In this document: in pieces, positions 26,296 to 36,477 of the stretch
Numbering within the stretch: the first letter of the stretch is position 1
Layout of the letters: each line of letters opens with the position of its first letter
Origin: Methylobacterium oryzihabitans
Lineage (GTDB): Bacteria; Pseudomonadota; Alphaproteobacteria; Rhizobiales; Beijerinckiaceae
Direction: 5' to 3'
Assembly (NCBI RefSeq): GCF_004004555.2
Contig: NZ_SACP01000001.1
Coordinates: 480,220-544,219, forward strand
Length of the DNA stretch: 64,000 bases
Translations under genes and position numbers: made by a program
Notes under the pieces: generated by a model
Database searches by the model: none
What the model was told of the DNA's origin: nothing
The model's input: only the letters and a program-made list of their open reading frames with translations

Positions 26296-28413
26296 TCAGG
26301 CGAAGGTGAAGCTCTGGGCCGAGAGCGACGAGAGCTGGACGTTCTGAAGCGCCAGGACGTCGCCGCTGCCATAGGCGATCAGCACGTCGGCCCCGTCCTG
26401 CCGGCTCGCCGCCTGCACGCCGGCGAAGTCCGCGAAGGCGCCGTTGTTGAACGCGATCACGTCCGCCTCCGGGCCGCCGAGCACGAAGTCGAGGATCCGG
26501 TCGAGCCCGTCGCCGCGCCCGAACGCGAACACGTCGGCGCCGGCCCCGCCGGTCAGCGCGTCGTCGCCGCTGTTGCCGAACAGCAGGTCGGCGCCCGCCC
26601 CGCCGTCGAGCGTGTCGCCGTCGGCGCCGCCCGACAGGGAATCGGAATCCTCACCCCCCGACAGGGTATCGCCCCCGGTCCCGCCGAACATCTGGTCGCC
26701 GCCGCCGCCACCGATCAGGGAATCGGCGCCCGCATCGCCGGTGAGATAGTCGTTGCCCCCGTCGCCGCTCACCACGTCGTCGCCGTCCTCGCCGTAGACA
26801 CCGTCGTTGCCCTCGCCGCCGGACAGGACATCCCGGCCCTCCTCGCCGTGAACCTCGTCGTTGCCGTCACCCCCGACCCCGAGGTCGTCGCCCGAGCCGG
26901 TGCCGATGAAGTCGTTGCCCTGCTCGCCGTAGACCGTGTCGCCGCCGGCGCTGCCGAACACCGTGTCGGTGCCGGTGCCGCCGTAGACGAGGTCGTCGCC
27001 CTCGTTGCCGTCGACCCAGTCGTCGTCGTCGTCGCCGAACAGCAGGTCGTTGCCGGCCTCGCCCAGCACGGTGTCGTTGCCCCAGCCGCCGGAGCCGAAG
27101 TCGTTGCCGATCCCGCCCAGCACCGAGTCGGTGCCGTCCTGGCCCTTGAGCAGGTCGTCGCCGGCGACGCCGCCCAGCGTGTCGGCGCCGTCGCCGCCGA
27201 GCAGGGTGTTGCCGGCATCGTTGCCGCCGATCGCGTCGTTGCCGGTGCCGCCGGTCGCGTTCTCGATCAGGGAGCGGATGTCACCCTGGTAGAGCAGCGC
27301 GTTCGCGACGTTGCCGAGGGACGGGGCGGTCTGCTGGCGGTCGTGCGAGAGGTAGGTGACGCGCTGCGCGACGTCGAGGGTCGAGAACGCGCCGGGAGCG
27401 AGATCGACATCGAGATTGGTGGCGTAGTTCGAGAGGTCGTAGGTGTCGGTCCCGCCGCCGTCCCAGACCGTCATCAGGATCCTGCCGTCGACCGGAATCC
27501 CCTGGCCGACCCCGTCGATCGCCATCGTGCCGTCGGTGGCGTTCCAGGAATACGTCGTATCGCCGGCATTGGTGCCGAAATTCGCACCGTACAGATATTG
27601 CAGAGCCGCGATATCGATCTGCATGTAGGTCTGCGGGTTCTGGCGGTTGTAGTCGACCGTACCCGCCTCGTTCGGCTCCGGCTCGTTCCCGTGCTTGATC
27701 CACGGGAAGGCCGGCGACCGGTTGTAGGACATCAGGGAGAAGTCCTGCCCGTTCCGGTCGGCGGGCAGCGCCACGGAGCCGTAGCGGGGATCGGGGGCAC
27801 CGGCGCGCCCGAGATCGCCGTTCAGATCCTGGGACGTGTAGTCGTCCTGGCCGTGCTTGAGGCCGAGCGCGTGCCCGATCTCGTGCATCATTGTGGCGGC
27901 GCCCCAGTTTCCCCTCTGCGGATCCGGGTAATAGGCTTGGCCCGACGTGTTGCTGAACCAGACATCGCCCGCCTTGGAGAATTCGGTCGGGAACTCCGCC
28001 ATCGCCGTGTAGGGATCCCCGTCGGCGGTCGTGGGCAGCCCGGTCTGGCCCAGGCGGAAGGTGGGGCGGGATCCGTCGGCGTCGGACACCTCGACGAAGT
28101 GCAGGTTCGTGTAGGAGGCCACGAGACGGAATGCGGCCCGGGCCGAATCCTGCTGCAATCCGTTGAAGGCGGCGAAGTGATCCGGCTCCTGTCCGGCCGC
28201 GTAGCCGCTCCCGGCATAGGCGGCTGCGGTGGTCGGGAAGCTGTAGGTGAGGGTCGACGGCGTCCACCGGGTGCCGATCAGCGCCGCGTCGATGTTCCGA
28301 TCGCCGGAGAACTCGTAGCGTCCGTCCACGTAGGTCTGGGCGAGGAATTCCGACTGGGAGACCGGGGCGGCCGCGTTCGAGGCTCCGGACGCATCGGCGT
28401 ATGGTGCTGTCAT
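26296..28413 (-). CDS. Serralysin-family metalloprotease (M10) with RTX repeats, type I secreted
   Basis: 705 residues. The zinc-binding motif HEIGHALGLKH is at 177-187 and the Met-turn SLMSY at about 226-230, both diagnostic of serralysins. The C-terminal half (about 385-610) carries many glycine-rich RTX nonapeptides (GGxGxDxLx type), which bind Ca2+ and form parallel beta rolls. The C-terminus ends in hydrophobic residues after an acidic segment, as in type I secretion signals, and there is no N-terminal signal peptide. ATG 28413 is favoured: GTGGGGG stands at a good distance, and a longer frame to 28515 adds non-conserved sequence. No ABC/MFP secretion genes are in the window. Confidence 0.95.
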   Translation of the reverse strand: MTAPYADASGASNAAAPVSQSEFLAQTYVDGRYEFSGDRNIDAALIGTRWTPSTLTYSFPTTAAAYAGSGYAAGQEPDHFAAFNGLQQDSARAAFRLVASYTNLHFVEVSDADGSRPTFRLGQTGLPTTADGDPYTAMAEFPTEFSKAGDVWFSNTSGQAYYPDPQRGNWGAATMMHEIGHALGLKHGQDDYTSQDLNGDLGRAGAPDPRYGSVALPADRNGQDFSLMSYNRSPAFPWIKHGNEPEPNEAGTVDYNRQNPQTYMQIDIAALQYLYGANFGTNAGDTTYSWNATDGTMAIDGVGQGIPVDGRILMTVWDGGGTDTYDLSNYATNLDVDLAPGAFSTLDVAQRVTYLSHDRQQTAPSLGNVANALLYQGDIRSLIENATGGTGNDAIGGNDAGNTLLGGDGADTLGGVAGDDLLKGQDGTDSVLGGIGNDFGSGGWGNDTVLGEAGNDLLFGDDDDDWVDGNEGDDLVYGGTGTDTVFGSAGGDTVYGEQGNDFIGTGSGDDLGVGGDGNDEVHGEEGRDVLSGGEGNDGVYGEDGDDVVSGDGGNDYLTGDAGADSLIGGGGGDQMFGGTGGDTLSGGEDSDSLSGGADGDTLDGGAGADLLFGNSGDDALTGGAGADVFAFGRGDGLDRILDFVLGGPEADVIAFNNGAFADFAGVQAASRQDGADVLIAYGSGDVLALQNVQLSSLSAQSFTFA

Positions 28414-28702
28414 GTCCCCCACTTCCAGCATGATGGTCACGACGATGTCGCGGCGGAGCCCGGGATGTGTCGTTTCCGGATCGGAGCGCCGCAAGCTCGT
28501 CGAGATCTGGATCAATGACGCCGATTCATTGAAAGGCCGTTACCCTGCACGCGCCGACGACCTGATTGGACAGGACAGCCAATTGCGCGTGTCCTGGTTA
28601 TTCAGGTTAACCGCCAGTCATCGCTCCAATTACGGGCGTTGCGGCGTCCCGTGCGCCGGCCATGCTCCGCGCGGTGCGCGGGACGCGAGCAGGAGGCGGC
28701 GC

Positions 28703-30817
28703 CTACTCGATCCGCACCAGCACGCTGTCGCTGGCGCCGGAGGCGTCGACGACCGAGATCCGCACGAAGCCGGCACCGTCCGGCCGCCACTCCGCCTGCC
28801 GCCGGCCGGTCTCGGCCACCGGCAGGCTGTCGACCATCCAGGTCAGCGGCAGCGTGCCGCCGAGCGCCTTGAGGGCGAGGCCGGCGGCGCCCGGGCCGTC
28901 CGACAGGCCGAGGTCGATCCGCGACCCGTCCGGCGGGTAGGCGATGCGCAGGGGCGGCGTGCCGGGCTGGCCGGCGATGCGGGGCGCGTCGCGGCGCAGG
29001 TGGCGCAGGGGCGGCGGCAGGCCGGCGGTGGTGGCGACGAGGGCGTCGCGGGCCGCCGGCACCGGCTCGGGCTCGTGGCCGAGGCGCGCGACGGCGTCGA
29101 ACAGCACCGGCGCCGCGGCGAGGCGCCCGACGAGGCCCGGCACCCCGGCGCCGTCGGCCCGGCCGAGCCAGACCGCGACGGTGAACCGGCGGTCGAACCC
29201 GACCGCCCAGGCGTCGCGGTAGCCGTAGGAGGTGCCGGTCTTGTAGGCGAGGCGCCCGGCGGCCGCGTTCTCCGGCGGCGGCGTGCCGCGCAGGGTGTCG
29301 GCGACGTACCACGCCGCCACCGGCTCGGCGATCCGGCGCGCCTCCCCGGCGGGGGCCGGGAGATCGAGGCGGCGCACCAGGGCCGGCACCTCGCCGCCGC
29401 GGGCGAGGCCGGCATGGAGCCGGGCGAGGTCGGCGAGCGTGATGCCGAGGCCGCCGAGCGCCACCGGCAGCCCGGGCGCGGCGTCCCGCGGCAGGACGAT
29501 CCCGGCCCCTGCGGCGCGCAGCCGCGCGATGAACCGGGCCGGGCCGACCGCCTCCATCAGTTCCACTGCCGGCACGTTGAGCGAGAGCTGGAGCGCGCGC
29601 CGCGCCGTCACCGTACCCTGGAAGGTGAGGTCGAAGTTCTCCGGCGTGTAGGAGGCGCCGAACCGGGCCGGCCGATCCTCCAGCAGGGTCTCGGGATGGG
29701 CGAGCCCGGCCTCGAACGCCATGGCGTAGACGAACGGCTTGAGCGCCGAGCCCGGCGATCGCACGGCCGAGGCCATGTCGATCGCGCCGGAGCGGGCGGC
29801 GTCGAGGTAGCCGGCGCTGCCGACGTGGGCCCGCACCGCGCCGCTCGCGTTGTCGATGACCAGGATCGCCGCCGAGACGCCGGGGGCGAAGGCGGCGGCG
29901 CGCTCCGCCGCCAGGGCTTCGAGGCTGGCCTGGAGCCGGGCGTCGAGGGTCAGGCGGTGCTCGGGGCGCCCGGGCGCCTCGGCGAGCGCCGCGTCGGCGG
30001 CGTGGGCGGCCAGCATCGGGAACGGCTTGCGCCCGTGCGGCACCGGCTCGGCCTTGGCCGCCGCGGCCTCGTCGGGCCGCACCGCCCCGCGGGCGGCGGC
30101 GAGATCGAGCACCCGGTCGCGGGCGCGCCGCGCCGCCTCGGGGAAGCGGTCGGGACGGCGGGCCTCCGGCGCCTGCGGCAGGGCGACGAGGAGCGCCGCC
30201 TCCGCCAGCGTCAGCCGGGCCGGCTCGTGGCCGAAATACGCGAGGCTCGCCGCCCGCACGCCCTCGACCGGGCCGCCATAGGGCGCGAGCGCGAGGTAGA
30301 GCCGCAGCACCCCGTCCTTGCCGAGGCGCCGCTCCAGCTCGACCGCCCGGGCCATCTGGCGCAGCTTGGCGCCGAGCGAGCGTCCGGCCCGCGGCTCGAC
30401 GAGGCGGGCCACCTGCATCGACAGCGTCGAGCCGCCCGAGACGATGCGTCCGGCGACGAGCCACTGCCCGGCGGCCCGCAGCATCGCGGCCGGATCGACG
30501 CCCGGATGATCGCGGAAGCGCCGGTCCTCGTAGGCTTCGAGCAGCGCGAGGTAGCGCGGATCGACGCCGGCCGGGCTCAGCGGCAGCCGCCAGCGCCCGT
30601 CCGGCAGGGCGAAGGGGCGCAGCAGCGTGCCGGCGCGGTCGAGGACGACCGTGGAGCGGGTCTCGGCGGCGGCGAGGTCAAGGGGCGGCAGGCGGGGGAT
30701 GGCGGCGGCGAGGAGCGCGCCGGCGAAGGTGGCGAGGATAGCGGCAAGGGCGAGGCGCCACCGCCGCCCGAACCCTCCCCCCTCTGCGCAGGGCTGTCCG
30801 GCGAAAAGATGTGGCAC
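28703..30817 (-). CDS. pbpC: Penicillin-binding protein 1C (bifunctional peptidoglycan synthase)
   Basis: About 704 residues. One transmembrane segment (LALAAILATFAGALLAA) anchors it in the inner membrane. The glycosyltransferase 51 domain shows YEDRRFRDHPGVD and GGSTLSMQVARL. The transpeptidase domain has SALK (SxxK), SLN and KTGT. The C-terminal biPBP_C domain ends the protein. The only workable start (GTG 30817) lies inside a MITE-like repeat, so the first about 14 residues (VPHLFAGQPCAEGGG) are encoded by the repeat. It is transcribed with the alpha-2-macroglobulin gene, matching the yfhM-pbpC pairing known in many bacteria. Confidence 0.92.
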   Translation of the reverse strand: MPHLFAGQPCAEGGGFGRRWRLALAAILATFAGALLAAAIPRLPPLDLAAAETRSTVVLDRAGTLLRPFALPDGRWRLPLSPAGVDPRYLALLEAYEDRRFRDHPGVDPAAMLRAAGQWLVAGRIVSGGSTLSMQVARLVEPRAGRSLGAKLRQMARAVELERRLGKDGVLRLYLALAPYGGPVEGVRAASLAYFGHEPARLTLAEAALLVALPQAPEARRPDRFPEAARRARDRVLDLAAARGAVRPDEAAAAKAEPVPHGRKPFPMLAAHAADAALAEAPGRPEHRLTLDARLQASLEALAAERAAAFAPGVSAAILVIDNASGAVRAHVGSAGYLDAARSGAIDMASAVRSPGSALKPFVYAMAFEAGLAHPETLLEDRPARFGASYTPENFDLTFQGTVTARRALQLSLNVPAVELMEAVGPARFIARLRAAGAGIVLPRDAAPGLPVALGGLGITLADLARLHAGLARGGEVPALVRRLDLPAPAGEARRIAEPVAAWYVADTLRGTPPPENAAAGRLAYKTGTSYGYRDAWAVGFDRRFTVAVWLGRADGAGVPGLVGRLAAAPVLFDAVARLGHEPEPVPAARDALVATTAGLPPPLRHLRRDAPRIAGQPGTPPLRIAYPPDGSRIDLGLSDGPGAAGLALKALGGTLPLTWMVDSLPVAETGRRQAEWRPDGAGFVRISVVDASGASDSVLVRIE

Positions 30818-31015
30818 ATCTCCCCTCTCCCGAGTGGGAGAGGGGCCGGGGGTGAGGGTGGAGACGGTTCCGCAATGACCCTGAACCGTCGAGCTGTGCA
30901 GCTCGACGGTCAGTGCTTGATCTTGAACCCGGGCCACCCTCACCCCTACCCCTCTCCCACTCGGGAGAGGGGATCCCGCGCTTGATTCTAAAAGGGTTTT
31001 TGCACAGACCGCCGT
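30777..31015. repeat. MITE-like repeat family C, copy 1
   Basis: Shares with 62157-62419 the left terminus CCCCTCTGCGCAGGGCTGTC, internal palindromes built on CCCTCTCCC/GGGAGAGGGG, the CCGTCGAGCTG block, and the order of blocks through to the right end. The right terminal inverted repeat is degraded. It fills most of the gap between the A2M and pbpC genes and runs into the pbpC start. Confidence 0.85.
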
Positions 31016-31179
31016 TCCACTTGCGGGGGAGGGAACGCCGCTTCCGGACAAGCCGCGACCGTCGTGGGAGGCGCCACCTGGATCACCGTCGCGTTCCCCC
31101 CTTGCGGGTCCTCGTCCCGGCCCGCCCCGCATCCGCTCGCCACCCTCCCCCGGAGCGGGGGGAGGGTTCGGATTGGCGC

Positions 31180-34100
31180 TCACCGGGTCGCCCCGACCTC
31201 GATCGACCCGAAGGCGGTGCGGCCGTAGCGCTCGGGGCGGTACATGTCCTCGACCACGGCGGCCGGGTGGACGTAGCGGCCCGGGGTCACCGCCCGCACC
31301 GTGTAGGCGACCGTGAAGAAGGCCGACTGGCTCGGGTCGCGGTCGTAGGCGGCGACGAAGCGGTCGTCGCGGAACTCGGTCGAGACCGGCGTCACGTCGG
31401 ACTTGACCCAGGCGAGGCCGGACAGCGCGTCGGCGTCGAGGAGCTTCGGGTTGTCGATCTCCAGCCCCGCCGGCAGGCGGTCGACGAGGAGCAGGCGCGC
31501 GGCCCGCGCCTGGGCCTCGGTGACCTTCAGCACCACGACGAGGCGGTCGTTCTGGCGCAGTTGCGCCAGGTCGACCGGGCTGCCGTCGAGGCGGTGGTAG
31601 CTGCGTTCGACGGTGTAGCCCCTGGCCTCCGCCGGCTCCGGCTCGGCCGGGCTGCCGGAGATGCCGAGCGCCACGTCGACCGGGGCGGTGCCGCGGTTGG
31701 CGATCGTCACCGGCTTCGCCTCCAGGGCGTCGCCCCGGAAACTGCGGTAGAGCGGGCCCGGCCGCGCCTCGCCGTCGACCGCGAGGGAGAGGCCGGCCGT
31801 CTCCTTGGCGAGGCCCTGGGCGGCGAGCACCATCCAGGCATTCTCCTGGGTGCTGGTGAACCGCGCCGTGCCGCGCTCCTCGGATACGATCGCGCCGAGC
31901 GGCTGGATCGCGTCGCGGCCGGCGCCGGTCTCGGCGGCGAGGGCGATCAACCCGGCGCCGTCGCGCAGGCGCGAGCCGTAATCGGCCCGGTACTCGGCCT
32001 TGTCGCGCTCGGCGCGCAGGGCCGCGACGGCGGACTCGAACGCCGCCTTGGCGCGGCCGCGGTCCCCGAGCAGCGCCAGCGCGGCGGCGATCTGGCCGCG
32101 GGCGAGCGGGGTCGAGAACGCCCCGAGCTTGGTGTCGGCGAGGTAGCGCAGGTCGCCCATCACCGGACGCCCGTTGCGGGCGAGCACATAGGCGGCGTAG
32201 GCCAGATCCATGCCGCCGCCAGTGACCTCGCCGGTATTGGCGACCGCGTTGCGCAGGCGGTCGAGGGCGAGGGCGAAGGCGGTCTGCGGCACGGCGAAGC
32301 CGCGCTCCCGCGCCCGCGTCAGGAAGTCGGCGACGTAGGCGTTGAGCCAGAGGTCCTCGGCGCCGCCGGCCGACCACAGGCCGAAGCTGCCGCTCGAATC
32401 CTGGCGCGACAGCACCCGTTCGATCGCGCCGCGGATCCGCTCGTCGGCCGTGCGGTCGATCTCCAGCCGGTCGAGGGCGGCGAGCCCATTGACGTAGAGG
32501 AGCGGCATCGCCCGGCTCACCGTCTGCTCGGTGCAGCCGTAGGGATAGCGGTCGAGGGCCTGGAGCAGGGCCGGCACGTCGATGCCGCCGAGCGTCGAGA
32601 CCGCCACCGAGACCGACCCGGTACCCGGGATCATCTCGGCGAGAAGGTCGCCCGACAGGGTCATGCTGGCGCCGGCCGCCAGCGGCCGCACCGAGCGGCG
32701 CAGCAGGGCGCCGGTGCCGGGCTGGACCGCCAGCGCGAAGGTCTGCGCCGCGGGCGCGTCGAGGCCGGGGCCGGTCAGCCGCGCCTCCAGCCTCGCGACG
32801 CCCGGCCCGGCCGCCGTGAGCGGGATCTCGACCGCGCCGCTGGCGCCGGGATCGAGCCGCAGGGTGCGGTGGAGCGCGTCAGCCCCGGCGACGACCGGGC
32901 CGGCGAGGTCGAGGTCGAGGGTGTAGTCGCCCGCCGCCCCCTCGACGTTGTCGAGGGCGAGGTGGAGGCGCGAGCGGTCGCCGACGTTGAGGAAGCGCGG
33001 CAGGGTGCCCGAGACCACGACGGGATCGCGGATCACCACGTCGGCGGCGGCGGCCCCGACCTTGCCGGCGCTCCAGGCGGTGACCGTCACCCGGGCGGTG
33101 CCGTTGAAGGCGGGCAGCGGAAAGCTCACCTCGGCCCGGCCGTCGGGGCCGACCGTGACGACGCCGGAATAGCGCGCCAGCGGCTCCTGGGTCGGGGGCG
33201 AATCGGCGAGTTCGGCCGCGCCGCCGTCGCCGCCGGAGCGGATCGCGCCGAGCGTGCCCTGCATCCCGTCGATGAGGTAGCCGTAGAGATCGCGGACCTC
33301 GGTCGAGAGCGCCTTCTGGCCGAAGAAGAACCCGAGCGGGTCGGGGTTGGCGTAGCGGGTGAGGTTCAGGATGCCGACATCGACCGCCGCCACCGTCACC
33401 CGCGCCTCCTCGCCGGGCTTGAGGTTGGCGAGCCGGATCGGCAGGCGCAGTTCGCCCCGCGGCCGGACCTTGGCCGGCGCGTCGAGGGCCACGTCGAGGC
33501 TGCGGGCAGCGCGGTCGACCGGGAACCACGCGAGACCGAGCGCCCGGCCGGGCAGGCGCTTGGCCGCCTGATCGAGGGGCCGGTAGGCGGTGGCGACGAG
33601 GTAGGCGCCGGCGCCCCACTCGGCCCTGACCGGGATCTCGACGGTGGTGCCGGCGGCCGGCAGGTCGAGGGTGCGGACCTCGTGCACCCGGTCGCTCACC
33701 ACCGCGACGGTGGCGGTGCCGGCAAAGCGCGGCCGGATCTGCGCCCGCAGGGTGTCGCCGGCGGCGAAGGCCGCCTTGTCGAGGGTGAGGTCGAGGAGGT
33801 CGGGGGCGTCGGCGCTCTCCGAGCCGCCCCAGCCGACGCTGAAGCCGACGCTGGCGGCCTCGGCGCCGGGCGCCTGCACCTCCAGCCGGTAGCTGCCGAG
33901 CCCGACCGGCACCGCGATCCGGGCCGGGGCGCCGGGGCTCAGGTCGAGGCGGCCGTCGGCAACCTTGCGGGTGGTCTTCACCGGCTCGAAGGACCAGCGG
34001 CCGTCGGCCCGATACCATTGGTAGTTCCGTTCGACCCGCACCACGGTCCAGGTGGCGCCGGGCCGGTCGAGGCGGGTGCCGTCGGGCTGGGCCGCCACCA

Positions 34101-36477
34101 CCTCGAACCCGGCGCTCGCCCCCTCGCGCAGGTCGGCAAAGCTCTTCTTGATCGCCACGACCGGGCCGACGGGCAGGATCGGCAGGGTGACGCTGCGCTG
34201 CACCGCCCGGCCGCCGGGCTCGCCGACCTGGAGCGAAATCTTCGCCTCCAACGGCCGCGGCCCGGGCTCGGCCCGCACCGGCACGGTGAGGCGGGCGTGG
34301 CCTTGCGCGTCGGTGGTCGCGGGCGCGTCGATCTCGGCGGTGGTCGCCTCGACCCGCTCGTCGTCGAGGCCGACCGAGAACCCGTCGAGGCCGCGGATGC
34401 CGCTGGCGGCCGCCGCCTGCACCGCGACGCTGCCGGAGACCGACAGGCCGGCGCCGGGCGCGCCGTAGAGGTAGCGCGCCGCCACGTCGACGGTCGCCGG
34501 CTCGCCGGCCTTGAGCGCGGCCGCCGCCGGAGTCAGGGTGACGTCGAGCCGCTCGGGAACGTAGTCCTCGACGAGGAAGCTCGTCTCGCCGACCGGCGCC
34601 GCCTTCGGGTCGGTATAGGCGGCGACCCGCCACGTTCCGTGCTGGGCGCCCGGCAGGAGCGGCAGCGAGAAGGCGCGGCCGCCGAGGCCGGCGTCGGGCA
34701 CCGAGGCGCGGCGGTACTCGACGCCGTCCGGGCGCTTGGCGACCAGCGTCAGGGGCAGGCCGGCGATCGCCGCGCCCCGGGCGTCGCGCAGGAGCGCGGT
34801 GAGCTGCACCGTCTCGCCGGAGCGGTAGACCCCGCGCTCGGGGAACAGGTAGGCCTCGGCGGCGCCGGGAGCCGGGCGGCCCTTCACGCCGCGGTCGGTG
34901 AGGTCGAAGGCGCCGAGCGACAGGTCGAGGAAGCCGTAATCGTCGCCGAGCTTCGCGACGACGAGGCTCGGCGCCTGCCCGCCCTCGCCGCGGGCGAGCC
35001 CCGGATCGAAGGCGGCGTGGCCCTGGGCGTCGGTGGCGCGCTCGGCCAGCACCTCGTTGTTGCGGGCGACGAGCCGGATCTCGGCCCCCTTCACCACCGC
35101 GGCCGAGGCGAGCGAGCGGGCGAAGACGTGGACGCCGTCGCGGCCCTTGAACGCGGTCAGGCCGAGATCCGAGACCACGAACCACTGCGTCGCCTGGGTG
35201 TCGTAGCCGCCGGATTCGTCGTCGGCCAGCGCGGTGCCGCCGCTCGGCTGGGCGAGCATCACGTAGAGGCCGGGCTCGACCTTGCCGACCGCCTGGAGCA
35301 CCGGGAAGGCGGTGACCGCCTCCTTGTTGGTCTCGGCCTTGGCGGTGTCGAGGGTGCCCTTCCACACCCGCACGCCCTTCTCCTGCGCGATGGTGCGGGC
35401 GGTGGACCCGGAGAGCTGCGAGAGGAAATCCTCGGAGCGCAGGGCCGGCAGCAGGCCGCGGTCGCCGATGCGCAGCACCTCGACGTCGAGCTTCGGGGCG
35501 TTGACCGAGACCAGCGGCACCCCGGCCTGCCCGGTGCGCGGCAGCACGTAGTTGCGGCCGGTGAAGCGGACCTGGGGGGCGCGGTCGCGGACGTAGATCT
35601 CGTAATCGGCGGATTTCAGCAGCACTTCGCCAGTGGCGGAGGGCAGGCCCTGGCGCAGCACCACCGCGTAGCGCTCGCCGTGGCGCAGGCCGTCGATGCA
35701 GACCTGCTGGCCCTCGCCGGTCACCGCGACGCCGCCGGCCCCGGTGACGGCGACGTAGGGGGCGAAATCGGTCTTGCTCGCCAGCGCCTCCGAGACGCTG
35801 AAGCAGGCGCGCGGCGCGGCGGCGTCGGCATCGACCGTGTAGGTCAGGATGCGGAAGCCGTGCGCGGCCCGCAGCGCCTCGAAGGTCTTCTGGGTCTCGG
35901 GATCGGCGGCGAGCGCGAGGCTGGCCTTGTAGGCGTCGAGCGCCGGGCGCCAGCTCTCCTGCCCCGCCAGTACCGCGCCGAGGAGCGCCAGGGCCCTGGC
36001 CTCGTCCGGCCGCGCGACGGCGCGCTGGTAGGCGAGGTAGGCGGCGGCCCGGGCGCGGGCCTGGAGCTTCTGGCGGGTGTCGTAGTCGTCGCTTCCGGTG
36101 CGGCTCGCCGCCTCGGCCAGGGCCGACCAGTTGCGCCAGTCGGCCGGGTCGGCCGCCGCGGCGCCGGCCCGGGCGGCGAGGAGCGCGTCCCCGTCGCTCC
36201 CGGCCCGGTCGGCCTCGCGCCGCCACTGCGCCACGGGCTTGGCCGCCGCGTTCGGGGCTTCGGCCTTGACCTGCGCCTCCAGCCGCACCGCCTCGCTGGC
36301 GAGGCCGTCGCGCTGGAAGGTCTTGGCCGCCGGCACCAGGGCGGCCCGGACCTGCGGGCGCTGAGGCGCGGGGGCCTGCGCCAGGGCAGAGCTACCCGGT
36401 CCGAGGGCGGCGCCACCCAGTCCGAACGCCAGCGCGACGGCGCCGGCGAGGCGCCCGATCCGGTGTGCTGTCGACAT
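31180..36477 (-). CDS. Bacterial alpha-2-macroglobulin family protein (YfhM-like)
   Basis: 1765 residues. An N-terminal signal peptide (IGRLAGAVALAFGLGGAALG...ALAQ) directs it to the periplasm. The length and many MG-type beta domains match bacterial A2M, which traps invading proteases by a thioester. The thioester motif is seen as YPYGCTEQT with Cys1315; the usual form is CLEQ, so the second residue differs but Cys and Gln are kept. The long C-terminal alpha-alpha toroid domain follows. ATG 36477 sits directly at the signal peptide; an upstream in-frame ATG at 36540 is less likely. Adjacent pbpC suggests joint envelope defence and repair, in line with known pairings. Confidence 0.93.
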   Translation of the reverse strand: MSTAHRIGRLAGAVALAFGLGGAALGPGSSALAQAPAPQRPQVRAALVPAAKTFQRDGLASEAVRLEAQVKAEAPNAAAKPVAQWRREADRAGSDGDALLAARAGAAAADPADWRNWSALAEAASRTGSDDYDTRQKLQARARAAAYLAYQRAVARPDEARALALLGAVLAGQESWRPALDAYKASLALAADPETQKTFEALRAAHGFRILTYTVDADAAAPRACFSVSEALASKTDFAPYVAVTGAGGVAVTGEGQQVCIDGLRHGERYAVVLRQGLPSATGEVLLKSADYEIYVRDRAPQVRFTGRNYVLPRTGQAGVPLVSVNAPKLDVEVLRIGDRGLLPALRSEDFLSQLSGSTARTIAQEKGVRVWKGTLDTAKAETNKEAVTAFPVLQAVGKVEPGLYVMLAQPSGGTALADDESGGYDTQATQWFVVSDLGLTAFKGRDGVHVFARSLASAAVVKGAEIRLVARNNEVLAERATDAQGHAAFDPGLARGEGGQAPSLVVAKLGDDYGFLDLSLGAFDLTDRGVKGRPAPGAAEAYLFPERGVYRSGETVQLTALLRDARGAAIAGLPLTLVAKRPDGVEYRRASVPDAGLGGRAFSLPLLPGAQHGTWRVAAYTDPKAAPVGETSFLVEDYVPERLDVTLTPAAAALKAGEPATVDVAARYLYGAPGAGLSVSGSVAVQAAAASGIRGLDGFSVGLDDERVEATTAEIDAPATTDAQGHARLTVPVRAEPGPRPLEAKISLQVGEPGGRAVQRSVTLPILPVGPVVAIKKSFADLREGASAGFEVVAAQPDGTRLDRPGATWTVVRVERNYQWYRADGRWSFEPVKTTRKVADGRLDLSPGAPARIAVPVGLGSYRLEVQAPGAEAASVGFSVGWGGSESADAPDLLDLTLDKAAFAAGDTLRAQIRPRFAGTATVAVVSDRVHEVRTLDLPAAGTTVEIPVRAEWGAGAYLVATAYRPLDQAAKRLPGRALGLAWFPVDRAARSLDVALDAPAKVRPRGELRLPIRLANLKPGEEARVTVAAVDVGILNLTRYANPDPLGFFFGQKALSTEVRDLYGYLIDGMQGTLGAIRSGGDGGAAELADSPPTQEPLARYSGVVTVGPDGRAEVSFPLPAFNGTARVTVTAWSAGKVGAAAADVVIRDPVVVSGTLPRFLNVGDRSRLHLALDNVEGAAGDYTLDLDLAGPVVAGADALHRTLRLDPGASGAVEIPLTAAGPGVARLEARLTGPGLDAPAAQTFALAVQPGTGALLRRSVRPLAAGASMTLSGDLLAEMIPGTGSVSVAVSTLGGIDVPALLQALDRYPYGCTEQTVSRAMPLLYVNGLAALDRLEIDRTADERIRGAIERVLSRQDSSGSFGLWSAGGAEDLWLNAYVADFLTRARERGFAVPQTAFALALDRLRNAVANTGEVTGGGMDLAYAAYVLARNGRPVMGDLRYLADTKLGAFSTPLARGQIAAALALLGDRGRAKAAFESAVAALRAERDKAEYRADYGSRLRDGAGLIALAAETGAGRDAIQPLGAIVSEERGTARFTSTQENAWMVLAAQGLAKETAGLSLAVDGEARPGPLYRSFRGDALEAKPVTIANRGTAPVDVALGISGSPAEPEPAEARGYTVERSYHRLDGSPVDLAQLRQNDRLVVVLKVTEAQARAARLLLVDRLPAGLEIDNPKLLDADALSGLAWVKSDVTPVSTEFRDDRFVAAYDRDPSQSAFFTVAYTVRAVTPGRYVHPAAVVEDMYRPERYGRTAFGSIEVGATR

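Noticed and set aside
26569..27260. Possible CRISPR-like or satellite repeats
   Set aside because: The repetitive pattern is the coding sequence of RTX nonapeptide repeats in the serralysin gene; no constant repeat with spacers is present.
28703..32377. An apparent 1224-codon fusion of pbpC with an upstream stretch
   Set aside because: The upstream part is an out-of-frame reading of the A2M gene plus repeat family C. The real pbpC begins near 30817.
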